DNA from: Harmonia axyridis | Lineage: Eukaryota; Arthropoda; Insecta; Coleoptera; Coccinellidae | NCBI RefSeq assembly: GCF_914767665.1 | Contig: NC_059504.1 | Span: 126,501-190,500, forward strand | Reading direction: 5' to 3' | DNA length: 64,000 nucleotides | Shown here: in pieces, positions 48,277-60,843 of the stretch | Layout: each line of letters starts with the position of its first letter | Numbering within the stretch: the stretch's first letter is position 1 | Translations under genes and position numbers: made by a program | The notes under the pieces: model-generated | Seen by the model: the letters and a program-made list of their open reading frames with translations, nothing else | The model's database searches: none | Told to the model about the DNA's origin: nothing

Positions 48277-51200
48277 ATGCAGTTCTTAAAAAAATATTTC
48301 ACCATCTTCATTTTATCGTGCTTCGTTAGTGTAGAAGCTGGATACTTCTATCCACATCCACAACCACCTATTTACCAAGACATACCAGTGCAACCACCAC
48401 AATTTTTACCACCGAATTCACCACCAGTTTTGGACCAAGTTCCTGACATAACTTATTTGCCGACCAATCCAATTCAGCCACCTCCGGAACGACCACCCTT
48501 GGATGTTCAGCCACCTCTTTTCGATACGCCAGGCAGTGAGTATTTCAAGATCCAATAATATGAGAAAAACTACCCATTTCAAAAAATTCAATTCAAAGTA
48601 ATTGAAACTCAATGGTTAGTTGTTGAATAACGATACTAAAGCACATGCAAATGTCGTGAAGATAGATCCATTAGAAGACTAAATGTTTTTAAATATTAGC
48701 TGCATTACACTCAATTTTTTTTATAAAAGTTTCAATTTTCCTGTAGAATAATTTTTTCTTTTAAATCGTTCAAGAATGACTACTTTATCGGAAAAATCAG
48801 ACCACAAAATACTCTAATCCAGTAGAAATTCTCATTCATCGCTATGCAAATAACTTTCCCGTCCGAAAAAGTTACTTTTCCGATCTAGGTCGACAAAATT
48901 TATCTCTACTGGATAGTATTAATAGCTTAAATCCAAAATATTCATGGTGATTTGCTCTGGCAACACCAAATATTAAGGCCACCTCAAAAGTAAACCCTAT
49001 ATAAATATCTAGGAAGGTATTTTGAAATTCTTAGATTGTAATCTAAGTTGTGAAGTGGCATATGAATCAATAAAAGTATTATCTTCAAAAAGTTTAAAAA
49101 TTAATTTTCTTTGAAAATTGATGTTCTATATCCAAATATTGAGTAAACATCTCACCATCTTCGATTTTATTTATACTAGCTCCAATATCACGAACGAAGA
49201 CCTTCATTCATTATTGGAAATCAATTACCAAACACGAAAAAAATATATTTTCACTGAGAGGTACCAATCATTGGTTCAAATTAAGACTGAAATGATAGAT
49301 TATGTTTCCTGTAACATCGGAATGCAATTATTACAAGTCTGTAGAAGAATCATTAAATCCAATGATATCTAGATGTATCAAATCGAAATATATCCCATTT
49401 CAATTTCTGTCCATTCAATGAAATATATGACGCAATATGCAGATTGATATTGAAATTCTCAATTATTAATGTTTGCGACATAGTAAGCACAACTAGTATT
49501 TTTATTGCGATTTTCTCATCAAGATTTTATTTGCTATTGATTTATTTGTTGAAAAACCATTGTTTTTCCAGGAACCCATACGAAAAACCATAAATATACC
49601 TTTGAATATAACACTCGAATCAAAGAGTTTAATTTAACGTGATTACAAAACCCACATCCGCTGATATATGCATTTTACTAAATTCAAAAATGCTCTTTCC
49701 TTCTTTACCTTATTTTGTAGTCCTTTTTTCGTTTTTATGTCACCTTTTTTGCTCTTGAATCTACATAAATACTCTGTACAACTTGTAGAACCCTCAGTGT
49801 CTGAAGATGAATAAATTGTTAGTATCCAATTTTTGGTAGTAAAGTTCTATACGACTTGTTTTACCATAAATAGTGCGAGACCTAATATTTCATATCATTC
49901 CAGTTACAGAAACAGACGACAGCGTCATAATTGAACTACCCCCAATTCCACCACTCCCACCACAATATTTACCACCTTCCAACCAGTATCTACCACCAGC
50001 AACTCGACAATCAGATCATGCCCAAACACGTTTTGTTAGAATTTCAAACTTGTCTTGCGTGGACTCAACAGATGAAACTTCGAAGTTTCACGCTCAATTC
50101 AGCTCTATTCAACCCTTCAATATGTCACCAAGCATGGAAGATTCTTCTTATCCTAATTGCATAGATGTGGTTTCTGAAAACATCTTCAAGGTTCATCTGG
50201 AAGGACCTTTGGTGAAGAAGTGTGGGGTGAAAAGATGCGTCAATTCGAATACGAAAGAGAGGAAGATGTGTCTCCACTTGAGAATGGCTACTGTTAAGGG
50301 AATAAAACTACCTGAGGATTTTCAAATCATGGTCCAATGCTCTCCACAACCTTCAGTTATGGCGCATACAAAAGAACTGCGTTTTAGATCCCAGATCAGG
50401 TGAATATTAACACATTTTCCAGATATAAAAAAGTTTCAATTCCTCGATATATTAATTTGATATTCATTAATCTTCGTTTTCTAGCAATGAACAGAGAACC
50501 CTCAAAAATGTAGCTGTAGCAAGTGGAGGAGCTCAAAGGAAATTAGATGTTGGACTAGATTTGCTCAGGAAGTCTGCAAATTCAGATACCTTCAATGAAA
50601 TAGTCATTGCTGAAACTCCAGTGTATTTAGGAGAAGAATTATTGCTAAGGGCAACTGTCAAAAACGGAAATGGTAAAGATATAATTCTCTAATAAATTAT
50701 AATTTCTCGAAAACGAGAATATGTTGGAATCGAAAAAAAAGACAATTTTATTGTTTCAAACTATACGAGTAATTTCAATCACAAAAATCCCTAATTCAAA
50801 ACTGCATCGCCCTGTATATTTCAATCAATTGAAGATATAAAACTCTCTAAATTCAGCTAATGATTCATTATTACACAGAGTTACATTTTAATTATCTAAA
50901 ATTATTAGAATGATATTGTTAGTTGATAAGGAATATTGTGCTGGACTAAATAATAAACCAACATAATTCATCATTTTCGAAGGCAAAATCCAATCCTTTT
51001 TTGATGGATTCGTTCCTGTTATTCTGAAATCATTATTAATTTTTAAGCCTTGTAATTAAAGGTTATAAAAATGTCTAGTTAATAAAATACAAGCATAGCT
51101 CATAAATCTTGATGTGAGAATTTTGAAGTAAATATTTGGAATGAATATTTGTGGGTAGATTATAAATGAGGATCTTAACTTTGATGAAGATAATTTATAT

Positions 51201-52269
51201 CGCGAATGCTTATGGATATGATTAATTAACCTACTGAGCTATGATTCATTTTTTATTTTAGTAGAGGAATAATACTTTTGATTCCTCCTCATTTCATCGT
51301 TGCAAATTTATGAATAAATTTGAATTTTTTCCAAATTTCAGTATGAATCCAATCAGAAATCCTAGTGAATATGGATTTTTCAGCATATTACCAGATTCAA
51401 CACTACGAAATCAAAAATAATTTGTTTAGCGTTAATTCAATACAAATTCAGACAAAATTTATATCGGCAAAAAGTTCAAATTCAGAATGTCGGTTTCAGG
51501 TTTCACAAACACCAGAATGGACTCAGTTGTCATGAGGAGCACGAGCACGAAAGAATCCTCAACCCTCGTAGATGAGAACGGATGTACCAATCCATTCATG
51601 CGAAACATTTGTCCCGATCTGCCCCAACAAATATCCCCCTTGGTGGTTGTTTTTCCATTCAGGGCTTTTCTTTTCCAAGGTAGCGACCGTTCAGATGAAA
51701 TGGTGTTGTCGATGAGGATGATTGGATGTCTGAACTCGAAAGATTGTTTACAGGTAAAAAACTGAATGTTATACCTCGTATTTAGAATCAATTTTAGAAT
51801 ACATTTTCCAATATTTCCTGGTATAACTTCCTACCAACAAATATTATAGTAAACATTATCCTACTTGCATTACAGTTTTTGATTTCATGCTTTGAATGAT
51901 GTGTTTATATCAACCCTATTCCCTACTCACATGTAATTATTCTTTATGATTTTTTCTTTATTACTGAAAAATGTTCAAATCAACAAAAAATATCTATTTT
52001 TTCAGATTAACCATTGTAACGATGACAAAATTGGAAATAGAAGACGAATTGTTAGGTCCACAGATCCCACTGACGAAATTACAGATGAAGAGCTGAGATT
52101 CAGAGTTCTACCCTTTGAGAAAAGCCCCAATTCAACCATTTTCGAATTGATGAATGAAAAAATTCAACTCAATTCGCAAGAAACTTTTTTTTTCGCTTTC
52201 TTCACTCTGTTTTCAATTATATTTTTATGTATTGTTATCACTTGCCTGTCGTGTTACAAATTTAAATAA
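48277..52269 (+). CDS. Zona pellucida (ZP) domain membrane protein
   Basis: Five exons join in frame: 48277-48535, 49904-50399, 50485-50672, 51500-51753 and 52006-52269, giving 486 residues. The start chosen opens a clear signal peptide (residues 1-21, cut after VEA). Residues 22-120 are proline-rich (repeated QPP, YLPP). A ZP module runs from about Cys138 to Cys403: a ZP-N part with spaced cysteines, then a ZP-C part with LVDENGCTN, FPFRAFLFQGS and IGCLNSKDC. After it come basic RRR-IVR residues (411-416), a likely furin-type site, an acidic stretch and a C-terminal membrane span (about 460-481) with a five-residue tail. Family knowledge: such proteins are cut and polymerise into apical extracellular matrix of epithelia. 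I cannot assign it to a named fly ZP gene. The exon 4 acceptor was chosen because it alone keeps the frame. Confidence 0.9.
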
Positions 52270-52293
52270 GTTATTTGTTACCTATTACGACAA

Positions 52294-52299
52294 AATAAA
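52294..52299 (+). promoter_or_regulatory. Polyadenylation signal of the ZP gene
   Basis: An AATAAA lies 25 bases after the ZP stop codon, with a second copy at about 52,311. The 3' untranslated region would be very short. Confidence 0.6.
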
Positions 52300-52311
52300 A
52301 GAAAATATAAA

Positions 52312-54991
52312 ATAAAATTGAAATTATGTGTCAAACTTATTATAGAGGAATGATCCTAAAGAATTATTGTGGAACTACAAAGTTTCAAGCGGTATTTTTT
52401 AAGTTATTGGGAATACAAAACTTCAGATGGATATAATTCCGAAACCATTGGACAAATTTGAGCCATTAACGAAGTGAGCTAAAGCAATCAGTCCTCAAAA
52501 GGCCCTGTAAAATTTTGGGCAGATCAACAAGAGCACAATTTTATATTGGTAATTTTTTTGTAGGTACACGGATTAATTTAGTCTACAGAAACTACACAGA
52601 TAAGACTTCTGGCGATACCTTGCCGCTCTGTATCATGAAATCACATACCTGCGTTTCCTGAAAAGTTGCTAACAGATAAGTTATACTACATAAAACAAGT
52701 ATTTGCTTTTAGGAACTAAGTTATTTTGTTTCAACTACAATTAAAATTTTAATCGGACTCTGAAGTGATAGATATCTGAAAAATATTTTCTGAAATGAGT
52801 ACTGAATTTTTGTTAAGGAGTCTAATTCGAACCTCAAATCTAACTGAAAGTATTTAATTGCAGGTTCTTTTCATATCGAAGAATCGACAATTAAATTTAG
52901 TGAATGGTGAAACTCATTGTCCTTGCCATTAGCTATTTTATCATTGGGACCATTCAATCATTTTAACGAATCGAATCATGTCTATAATATTCCACTTCGT
53001 GAACAGAATTGTTTAGAAGAACATATACATATATCTCACTATTTATATTTGAGCAAATTAATGTTCGTTTAATGTCTCATAAAGATAGAATCAGAATTAC
53101 TTCGCAAAAATCCTTGAGATATTCGAAGATGATGTAAATATTATAGAACACTGGCCTGTCCAATTGGATCTACTCAAAATAGAGAGCTACTCAATTCACT
53201 AATGAATGCGTAAAAAATATTAATTGAGTGATTAGATTAGTGTCAGGTTGATCTGTTATTTGTATGCTGTTTGTGTAATTTTATTACATTGAGAATATTT
53301 GTTTGTCAGTTTCAAAGTTCCATTGTATCAAGATATCATTTCGAACATTCTGAAATTTTCACGTGAAAAATTCAACAAATTAAAGGTTTATGCGAAACCG
53401 ATTATATCTCGTTTGAGATTGATCAGATTCAATCGAAATTAATAAATCAAAAATATTTAAATACAATCAAAAGTTCAATAGCGGAACTTGTAATGAATTA
53501 GAACAAGAAAAACAGGTTGAAAATTCAGGATTAGAATTGAAGATACCAGTAGAGTTTTAAGCAAGATAAGATAAATTCGAATTACTACATTACTGCATAC
53601 TGAGTAGAGTGACAAATATGAATAATTATTCCAATAATTCACTAGATTTGAGTAGATCTCTACTGAGTTATTAATATTTTTGCGTATTTTTTTCAATTAT
53701 AGTTTTTTTTGAGTAGTTACCGGTAGTTTTTCAATTTATCTTGGAGAAAAATTGAAGACTTCTCGAAATTTAAGATATTGAGAAAAAAGGAAAATCATCT
53801 AACATGAATTTATTCAATGAATAAATCTTCAACGTACGACGTGCTCATTTGAATGTATTGAAATAAACGATAAAAATGGTAAATCAGACGTGATAAAAAT
53901 ATAAATTCGTTTTTTATCTTTGGAACAAAACAATTGAAAGAAATCATAAACGTGATTCCTAATTCGAGTGAGATTTCCAGCATATAATAAGTAACAATTA
54001 AATTTATATGTCCATTAAAAAAAAGATTAAATTTTAAGACTCAGCTATCAAATTGAATTCCATCATTGACTTTCACGATTGCTTTTGCTGAACATTTTTA
54101 TTATTTTTTATTTACCATTCGCAATTGCTGGAAAAGAGATTTTCAACCTCTGTGAAATAATCACGGTTTATCTTGGAAAAAAAACTTCTGAGGATACAAT
54201 AATTTTTGTTTATTGTCATGTTTTTTGAGTATTTGTTTCTTATAGTCCAAGCTTCACAAAAAATAAATTATGAAAATGTAATTGTAAAATTAGAATATTG
54301 TCATGAAACAAATCCAAATATTTATCCAAAATAATAATTTTAAGAGGTTATTCCAATTTTCAACGTTCTGCGATTTTATTTTTGTCTCGAAGTTCACGGA
54401 AAAATATTATATGCAAATACAATATCGAAAATAAACAACTTTCATTACGAAATCGGCAGGATGATTCAAGTATAAAAGCAATAAGAACTCACCAAAATAG
54501 AGAACAATCAACTGATAAAAAAGAACTTCATTTATTCACTTTCAGCAAAAACTCCCGAAAGAAACAGACACAAATCCTGCATAGCACGATCACCAAAAAT
54601 AACAATTTGGTCAAAATTCAAGAGGTTCCTCTCATTCCTCGAGAGTGTCTCCAGTTTAACAACCAGTTCTCGTCGGCAGTTGCACAAATGGTTTGAACAT
54701 TTTTTTCGGGCCGTCAATATTAGTTTATGTTTTATAATTGCTCGGTTGTGCACATCGTCTGAGTATATTTGTAAGTCGTTTCAGAAACAATGACTGTCGT
54801 TAGAATACATAATGGTTTATTACGGATTATTACCATCCGTTGTTCCCTTGACGTTTGATCATGGTTGATATTGACCTGTTAAATTTCGTTGCCCAATTCT
54901 CGAAATGTGTACTTGGATTTGCTGCAGGGTATCATTCCGATTCTACTTGCGTTGAACCAGTATGTGTATTTTGATTAATATCATATCCTCA
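52312..54991. other. AT-rich intergenic DNA
   Basis: No exon or RNA gene was recognised between the ZP gene and the repeats at 55 kb. The longest open frame (54,382-54,696, plus) is lysine- and asparagine-rich, matches nothing I know and shows no coding signature. No tandem repeat or transposon ends were noticed. Confidence 0.45.
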
Positions 54992-55345
54992 GGGCCGTCG
55001 CTAGGGGGTAGACAGGGCAGGCGGTCGCCTAGGGCGCCAAAATTCAGGGGCGGCATTTCCAAGATTGATCAAAAAAATTCACATGTGTAAAAATTCAAAG
55101 TACCGAATGAAAATGTAATTCAGACTGAAACAACAGTTCCATTTCACCATTTCCATCTTATAGTTCAATGATATTTTATTTTTCAAACATTTTATCGGCT
55201 CTGAGTAATGCCTACCATGCAAGTCTCGTAGAATAGATGACATTTATTAACAGATTCGTGGAAAGACTCCTGGATATCTACCTCCACCGAGGACTAAAGT
55301 GGAATATACAAGCCCTAGGCTTAAATTAAGAAGAAGAAGAAGAAT
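54992..55345. mobile_element. Probable transposon remnant
   Basis: It begins CAGGGCCGTCGCTAGGGGG and continues with GGGCGCCAAAATTCAGGGGC, a GC-rich patch in AT-rich DNA of the kind seen at the ends of hAT-like elements. No matching inverted end or target duplication was found. A run of GAAGAAGAAGAAGAA near 55,330 precedes the minisatellite. Confidence 0.35.
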
Positions 55346-56093
55346 TACTAGTGATTACAAATGATGTGATACAAGTAATCAATTGTAAGCGGATACGAGC
55401 AATTGATTATTGGTAGTCGGATGAAAGTAATCGATTACCAGTAATCGGATACAAGTAACCGATTACTAGTAATCGGATACAAGTAATCGATTGCCAGTAA
55501 TCGGATACAAGTTATCGATTACCAGTAATCGATTACTAGTGATCGAATACAAGTAATCGGATACTAGTAATCGATTACCAGTAATCATATACAAGTAATC
55601 GATTACCAGTAATCGGATACAAGTAATCGGATACAAGTAATCGATTACTAGTAATCGGATACAAGTAATCGATTACTAGTAATCGGATACAAGTAATCGA
55701 TTGCCAGTAATCGGATACAAGTAATCGGATACAAGTAATCGATTACTAGTAATTGATTACTAGTAATCGGATACAAGTAATCGATTACTAGTAATCGGAT
55801 ACAAGTAATCGGATACGAGTAATCGGATACAAGTAATCGATTACCAGTAATCGGATACAAGTAATCGATTACTAGTAATCGGATACAAGTAACCGATTAC
55901 TAGTAATCGATTACCAGTATTCGGATACAAGTAATCGATTACCAGTAATCGATTACTAGTAATCGGATACAAGTAATCGATTACTATTAATAGGATACAA
56001 GTAATCGGATACAAGTAATCGGATACAAGTAATCGGATACAAGTAATTGATTACCAGTAATCGGATACAAGTAATCGATTATCAGTAATCGGT
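55346..56093. repeat. 14-bp palindromic minisatellite
   Basis: The array has about 50 units of two interleaved 14-mers, AGTAATCGGATACA and AGTAATCGATTACT (or ...ACC). The second is a perfect palindrome. The array begins with diverged units (from 55,346) and ends at GTAATCGG near 56,093. It lies about 0.9 kb upstream of the phospholipase start codon. The open frame it creates on the minus strand (55,648-55,860) is a by-product of the periodicity. Confidence 0.93.
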
Positions 56094-56094
56094 T

Positions 56095-56212
56095 TTGTTC
56101 AACCGTCAGTTTCTCAATAGTTATTGCCCAAACCGTCATTTTTCAAACCGTTATTTTCTAAACCGTTTCGCTCTGAACCGTTATTTATTTGTTAAACCGT
56201 TATTTTTTTACT
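56095..56212. repeat. Short imperfect repeat, AACCGT(T/C)ATTTTT
   Basis: Six copies of AACCGT followed mostly by (T/C)A-T-rich bases occur at intervals of about 15-25 bases, directly after the 14-bp minisatellite. Confidence 0.6.
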
Positions 56213-56977
56213 ACGAATAAAAGTCCGCAATCATTTTTTTATCTAAAAGGTATCAATACATACAACAAAGACACCTGATTCGAACCCTCACCGCTAATTT
56301 TTATTTTAATTTTTTTATAATGCTGTTTTTTATCAATTTTGCAATTACTTTTTCGACTTCCTCTGAAAAACTTGTTTTCATACTTATTCATTGCGAGTTG
56401 AAACTGTTTTTAATAATTAGGTTGAATGTTTGAAGTATTTATTTCATATGTAACTGCAACTATATTAAAAATATGGGAAATCAAACTGAAACATTTGTAT
56501 TAATAATAACTACTAAAGCTATCCAGATAACTAACGATTAACTCAAGCTTTTATAAAATCGAACTCGTTCGTGTGTTATTTCGATAAGTAATTACATTTA
56601 TTACTGATAGGTTATCACATTCGAAATATAACAATAGTACATACACGGCGAAAATATCCAAATTGACCAACACTATTTATTGACGACTGTCTCTTCGTCA
56701 CAAAGAGAAGTTTACTCGACTTGTTTGTTTATATCCTTCAATCAGTTCGAATCAAAATCTAAGTTTAGTGATAGTGAAAAAAATTATCCCTGGCGTTCAC
56801 TTCATAAACAAGATAGTAATTGCTCAATTTGTTTACACTTTGAAACAATTCGTACCCAAGCAAATCCTGATTTTCAGTGTTGATAAACAAAGAAGAGCGT
56901 TTTATTCATTTATGGTCTATTGTCCCTGTTGTTTATTTCACAGATAAAGATAGTTATCGTCAAGGTCGAAGTGTGAG

Positions 56978-58842
56978 ATGTCAATAAAGAGTAACCTTAA
57001 ATATTATGTATTTTTTACATGTATAAGTTTAATATGTGCCAATTTAAATCCAATAATATTGATTCCTGGAGACGGAGGGTGCCAAATAGATGCAAAATTA
57101 AACAAAACCTCATCGGTTCATTACTTATGTGAAAAACAGACTAATGAATATTTCAATATTTGGTTGAACATGGAACTTTTGGTCCCCTTTGTTATAGACT
57201 GTTGGATTGATAATATGAGATTAATTTATGATAACATAACAAGAACTACAAGTAGTGTTGATGGAGTTCATCTTAGGATACCTGGTTTTGGAGGTTCTGA
57301 AACTGTGGAATGGCTAGACCCGAGTCATGCAGCTACTGGTTCATATTTCAAACCTATTGCTGATTTATTAGTCAGCTTAGGGCATACAAGAAATGTTACA
57401 GTAAAGGGGGCTCCATATGATTTCAGAAAAGCTCCAAGTAAGTTTTTGAAATACAATCAATTCACCTATACAACCAAATAAGGAATCAGAATTGAAAAGC
57501 TATATTTTGACAAGACAATGATTTTATAATAATATAATTCTTTCAGATGAAAATGCTCAGTATTTCATTGACCTCAAGGTCTTGGTGGAAAAAACATATC
57601 AAGAGAATAACAATCAACCTGTCATATTGATAGCACACTCGATGGGAGCATTAATGTCCTTACACTTTTTGAATCAGCAGGATCAAGCCTGGAAAGATCA
57701 ACATATCAAAACCTTAGTTACTCTGGCTGGTGCTTGGGGGGGTAGTATGAAAGCTATTAAAGTTTATGCTATTGGTGAGTTATGAATTTTCTTAATCGAA
57801 ACAAATTTTAAATGATCTATAAATAATCTATTTCTAGGTGATGATTTGGGCTCGTATGCCTTGAGAGAGAGCATTATGAGACTTCAACAAATAACCTCAC
57901 CAAGTTTAGCTTGGCTTTTACCCTCACCCCTTTACTGGAAGAGCAACGAAGTTCTTGTTGAGACTGATAAAAAAAATTTCACTCTGAATAATTTGAAGGA
58001 GTTTTTCTAGTGAGTATTTGCATTATACTAATTTTTACCTCAGTATCTGAGTTTTAATTGATTTTATTATTCACAATAATAATTATAATATCATATATCA
58101 GCTTTAGCTAATAAAGATGGTTATTATTATTATATATTTATTTATTTGTCAAGCTCAAGTTTATAAAAGGTTTCATACAACAACAAATACATAGTTTCAT
58201 GAGACAGTTCTTGCTAAGATTAACAACAAATTAATGTTTTTCATACTGTACCTAATACAATATCACTTCACTACCAATATATTATTTTCTATAAATTTAT
58301 TTATTTAATTTTTTTACTATTATTATCTATTATCTTATTAAGTATTATTCTTTCAGTGGTATCTCATATCCTAATGGATGGGAGATGAAAAGAGATACAG
58401 AAGTTTATCAATTGGATTTTAGGCCACCAGGTGTAGAGATACACTGTATTTATGGTACCGGAGTAGACACTGTTGAAAGGTAAGAAATATCTCTTTGAAT
58501 TTTACTCTTTTATAGGCTCAATAAGCATCATTTCGAGAGGATTTGAAAAATCTCAAATATCCTATTTCATTAATTTTTCTTTTTTTTTTTTACATGATTT
58601 AATGTTATAGGCTCTACTACAAACCGGGTACCTGGCTGGACGGTTATCCATCACTTATTATGGGAAATGGTGACGGAACTGTGAATTTGAAATCTTTGGA
58701 AGGATGTCTTCTTTGGCAAAATTTGCAACAGCAAAGAATTTATTCCGTTCCTCTTCCAAACGTTGATCACTTAGGGATTCTTGGAGATGTGAAAGTCCTT
58801 CAGTATTTATCTAATTTAATTAAAACGGTAGATAGAAACTGA
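56978..58842 (+). CDS. PLA2G15: Group XV lysosomal phospholipase A2
   Basis: Five exons join in frame: 56978-57437, 57547-57774, 57838-58009, 58357-58479 and 58611-58842, giving 404 residues, close to the human enzyme (412). A signal peptide (about 1-21) leads into NPIILIPGDGG, the LCAT/LPLA2 lid and oxyanion region. The long block from LNKTSSVHYLC to KAPNENAQYF follows human PLA2G15 closely. The triad is visible: Ser185 in AHSMG, Asp349 in GNGDGTVN and His381 in VDHLG. The enzyme hydrolyses and transacylates phospholipids in acidic lysosomes. The strong start context is the only ATG before the signal peptide; an upstream frame at 56,680-56,883 is not continuous with it. Nothing is missing or broken. 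Confidence 0.95.
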
Positions 58843-60410
58843 AGGAGTGGGTTTTCTTCTTCCGCTGGCAAAACAAAAATATTTATATTTTTTCAACATA
58901 GCGACTTAATTATACCAAATTGATATGAAAAAGGTACGTAATTGGTTTTTTGAACGTATGGGTGATAATTTACAGTAAGTAGGCAATTTTTTTTTTTATT
59001 TTATGGTAGGTTCATTTTTAATTCAAATATTCTTTTTTTTTTTTTAAATACATATTTACCTGGTGATATCACTGATCTGTTGTGATCAACTAATAATTAG
59101 AAGAATTTTCAAGTGTTGCTATTATAACTTTAAGTTACATCATTCCTCTTATTGGTTTCAAATTTATATTGCCTGAATGTATACTAATGATGACTAAACT
59201 AACTTGAACTTTGAGTAAATATTCGGTTCATTTTCTTTCTTCCAATAATTTGCCATATAAAGTTCTAATTTAGAGACTGTTCTAAAATTAGATTATAAGT
59301 ATAAGCAGTCGTCTTCTATGACAATATCAGGAATTTAAACTCGGTAATCCGAATAATGAATAGTCTTCGGAGCCCAAAGGTAGCCTACGAATATTTGTGA
59401 TATTTTAGTTTCACAATTGAGTAGGAAATATTTTATTTTTTAACCTAGAGTGACTATTTTTAATCATTTTTGATGAAGCTTGGTTGTGATTAAAAAATGT
59501 GAAGATATTTACTTCTAACTGAGATTAACTTTTGATTTTTTTGAATCAATGATATTGAATGTGTATTTCAATTAATAGAATAGTCACTAAAAAATTTGAG
59601 TGTACCTGAAACTTTTATTATGGCGGTATTTTTCAAGGATATATGAAAAAAAAATTAATTAAAATTATGCATTCAATACCAGACAGTTCCAAGTTGTGAG
59701 CATGAGAAGTACTTATTAAAGTTCTCCATTAAAATAACTTCCTAATTAAATGTATAGCTATCAGGATTGTTTTCTTGAATTGAACTTTGTGAATTGTACT
59801 TGGAAATTTCTAGAATGAAGATGTGATATATTTAGTCTTTAATGAGAAATTTGTGAATTGAAATTATTAAATCTTGATCAAAAATTGAAAAAAGACTTGA
59901 ATAAATTGAAATATGAATTTATTGTATTTTTTTTTATTATTGATGGTTATGATGAACCAACAACGCTTCTTTACTCGATTTATATCAAAACTATTGCCAA
60001 GTTTGGTTAAGAAAAGGCTAAAGGTATTTTCACAAAATTTACGTAACATCATGAGATATTCAAATTTATTATCGACACGAAAGTGTATTGATTGTACATA
60101 CAATTCTTGTCATGTTTTGGAAATTATGACAAATAAACAGGTAGTTCAAATACTTCAACAAAAACAATAATTCATATAAACTATTTGATAAATAAATTGA
60201 GAGATACATATTTTTGAAGCAGCATTTATGTTTACAATAGATTATTCATAAATTTCATACACTATACAATAACATTTGATATTTACATTCAACAGATACA
60301 TGAAATATTCTTTCGACAATTTATATCCATACAAATTGACAAAAAAATCAGAAACCTGCGTAAAACCTTCGTTTCATAAGATCCCTCACTGTTGAGTAGG
60401 GAATTATTTG
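58843..60410. other. Intergenic DNA between phospholipase and small membrane-protein gene
   Basis: The genes converge here. It is AT-rich with long T runs (58,988 and 59,031). The plus frame 59,913-60,170 is not recognisable and has no splice or promoter support. No repeats or RNA genes were seen. Confidence 0.45.
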
Positions 60411-60777
60411 TCATGTGTCCCACATGCTGAAAAAAATTGTTATCAAATAAATGCATTCAGTGAAAAGTGATCAAATCCTCATTATTTTTTCATAAAACTG
60501 GTTTTTAGTCTTGTTGGGTTAGCAATATCAACAGTGGAAATAATCCTTGAAATTAGGATATTCTTTTTTTGTGAATATTTCTTAAGACTTACTTTGGTAG
60601 ATAATTGAAATTGGGGTTGATGGTTTTCAGGTAATAGGCATAAAGACCAATCAGAACTGTGGCAGTAGCAAATAGAATACCATATCGGCTCCTGTGGTTG
60701 AACAGCAACCATGGTGGCATGCTGTTCGAGATTCGGAGCCACATATTATTGTTGTTACCCCTTCTCATCCTCCTCAT
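60411..60777 (-). CDS. Small one-span membrane protein, family not recognised
   Basis: A frame starting at ATG 60,777 encodes an arginine-rich start, then MPPWLLFNHRSRYGILF and a membrane span (ATATVLIGLYAYYL), then KTINPNFNYLP. Unspliced, it stops at 60,589. A consensus donor (AAA|GTAAGT, exon end 60,593) and an acceptor at 60,427 give instead NMWDT and a stop at 60,411, for about 66 residues. The frame is open upstream to 60,843 without an ATG, so an earlier coding exon is possible. A basic start, one span and a short tail would suit an inner-mitochondrial or ER micro-membrane protein, but that is inference. Confidence 0.5.
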
Positions 60778-60843
60778 ACGAGCCTCGTCTTGTTTTCTTC
60801 TATCTTGCCTTAAAATAATCACAATGCTAACAAGAACACACAA

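Noticed and set aside
54382..54696. Plus-strand frame of 104 codons with a TATAAAAG about 90 bases inside it
   Set aside because: Lys/Asn-rich composition of AT-rich non-coding DNA, a competing frame on the other strand, and no motif.
55648..55860. Open frame of 70 codons with a repeated peptide on the minus strand
   Set aside because: It is produced by the 14-bp repeat (42 bases is 14 codons). No start context or other coding sign exists.
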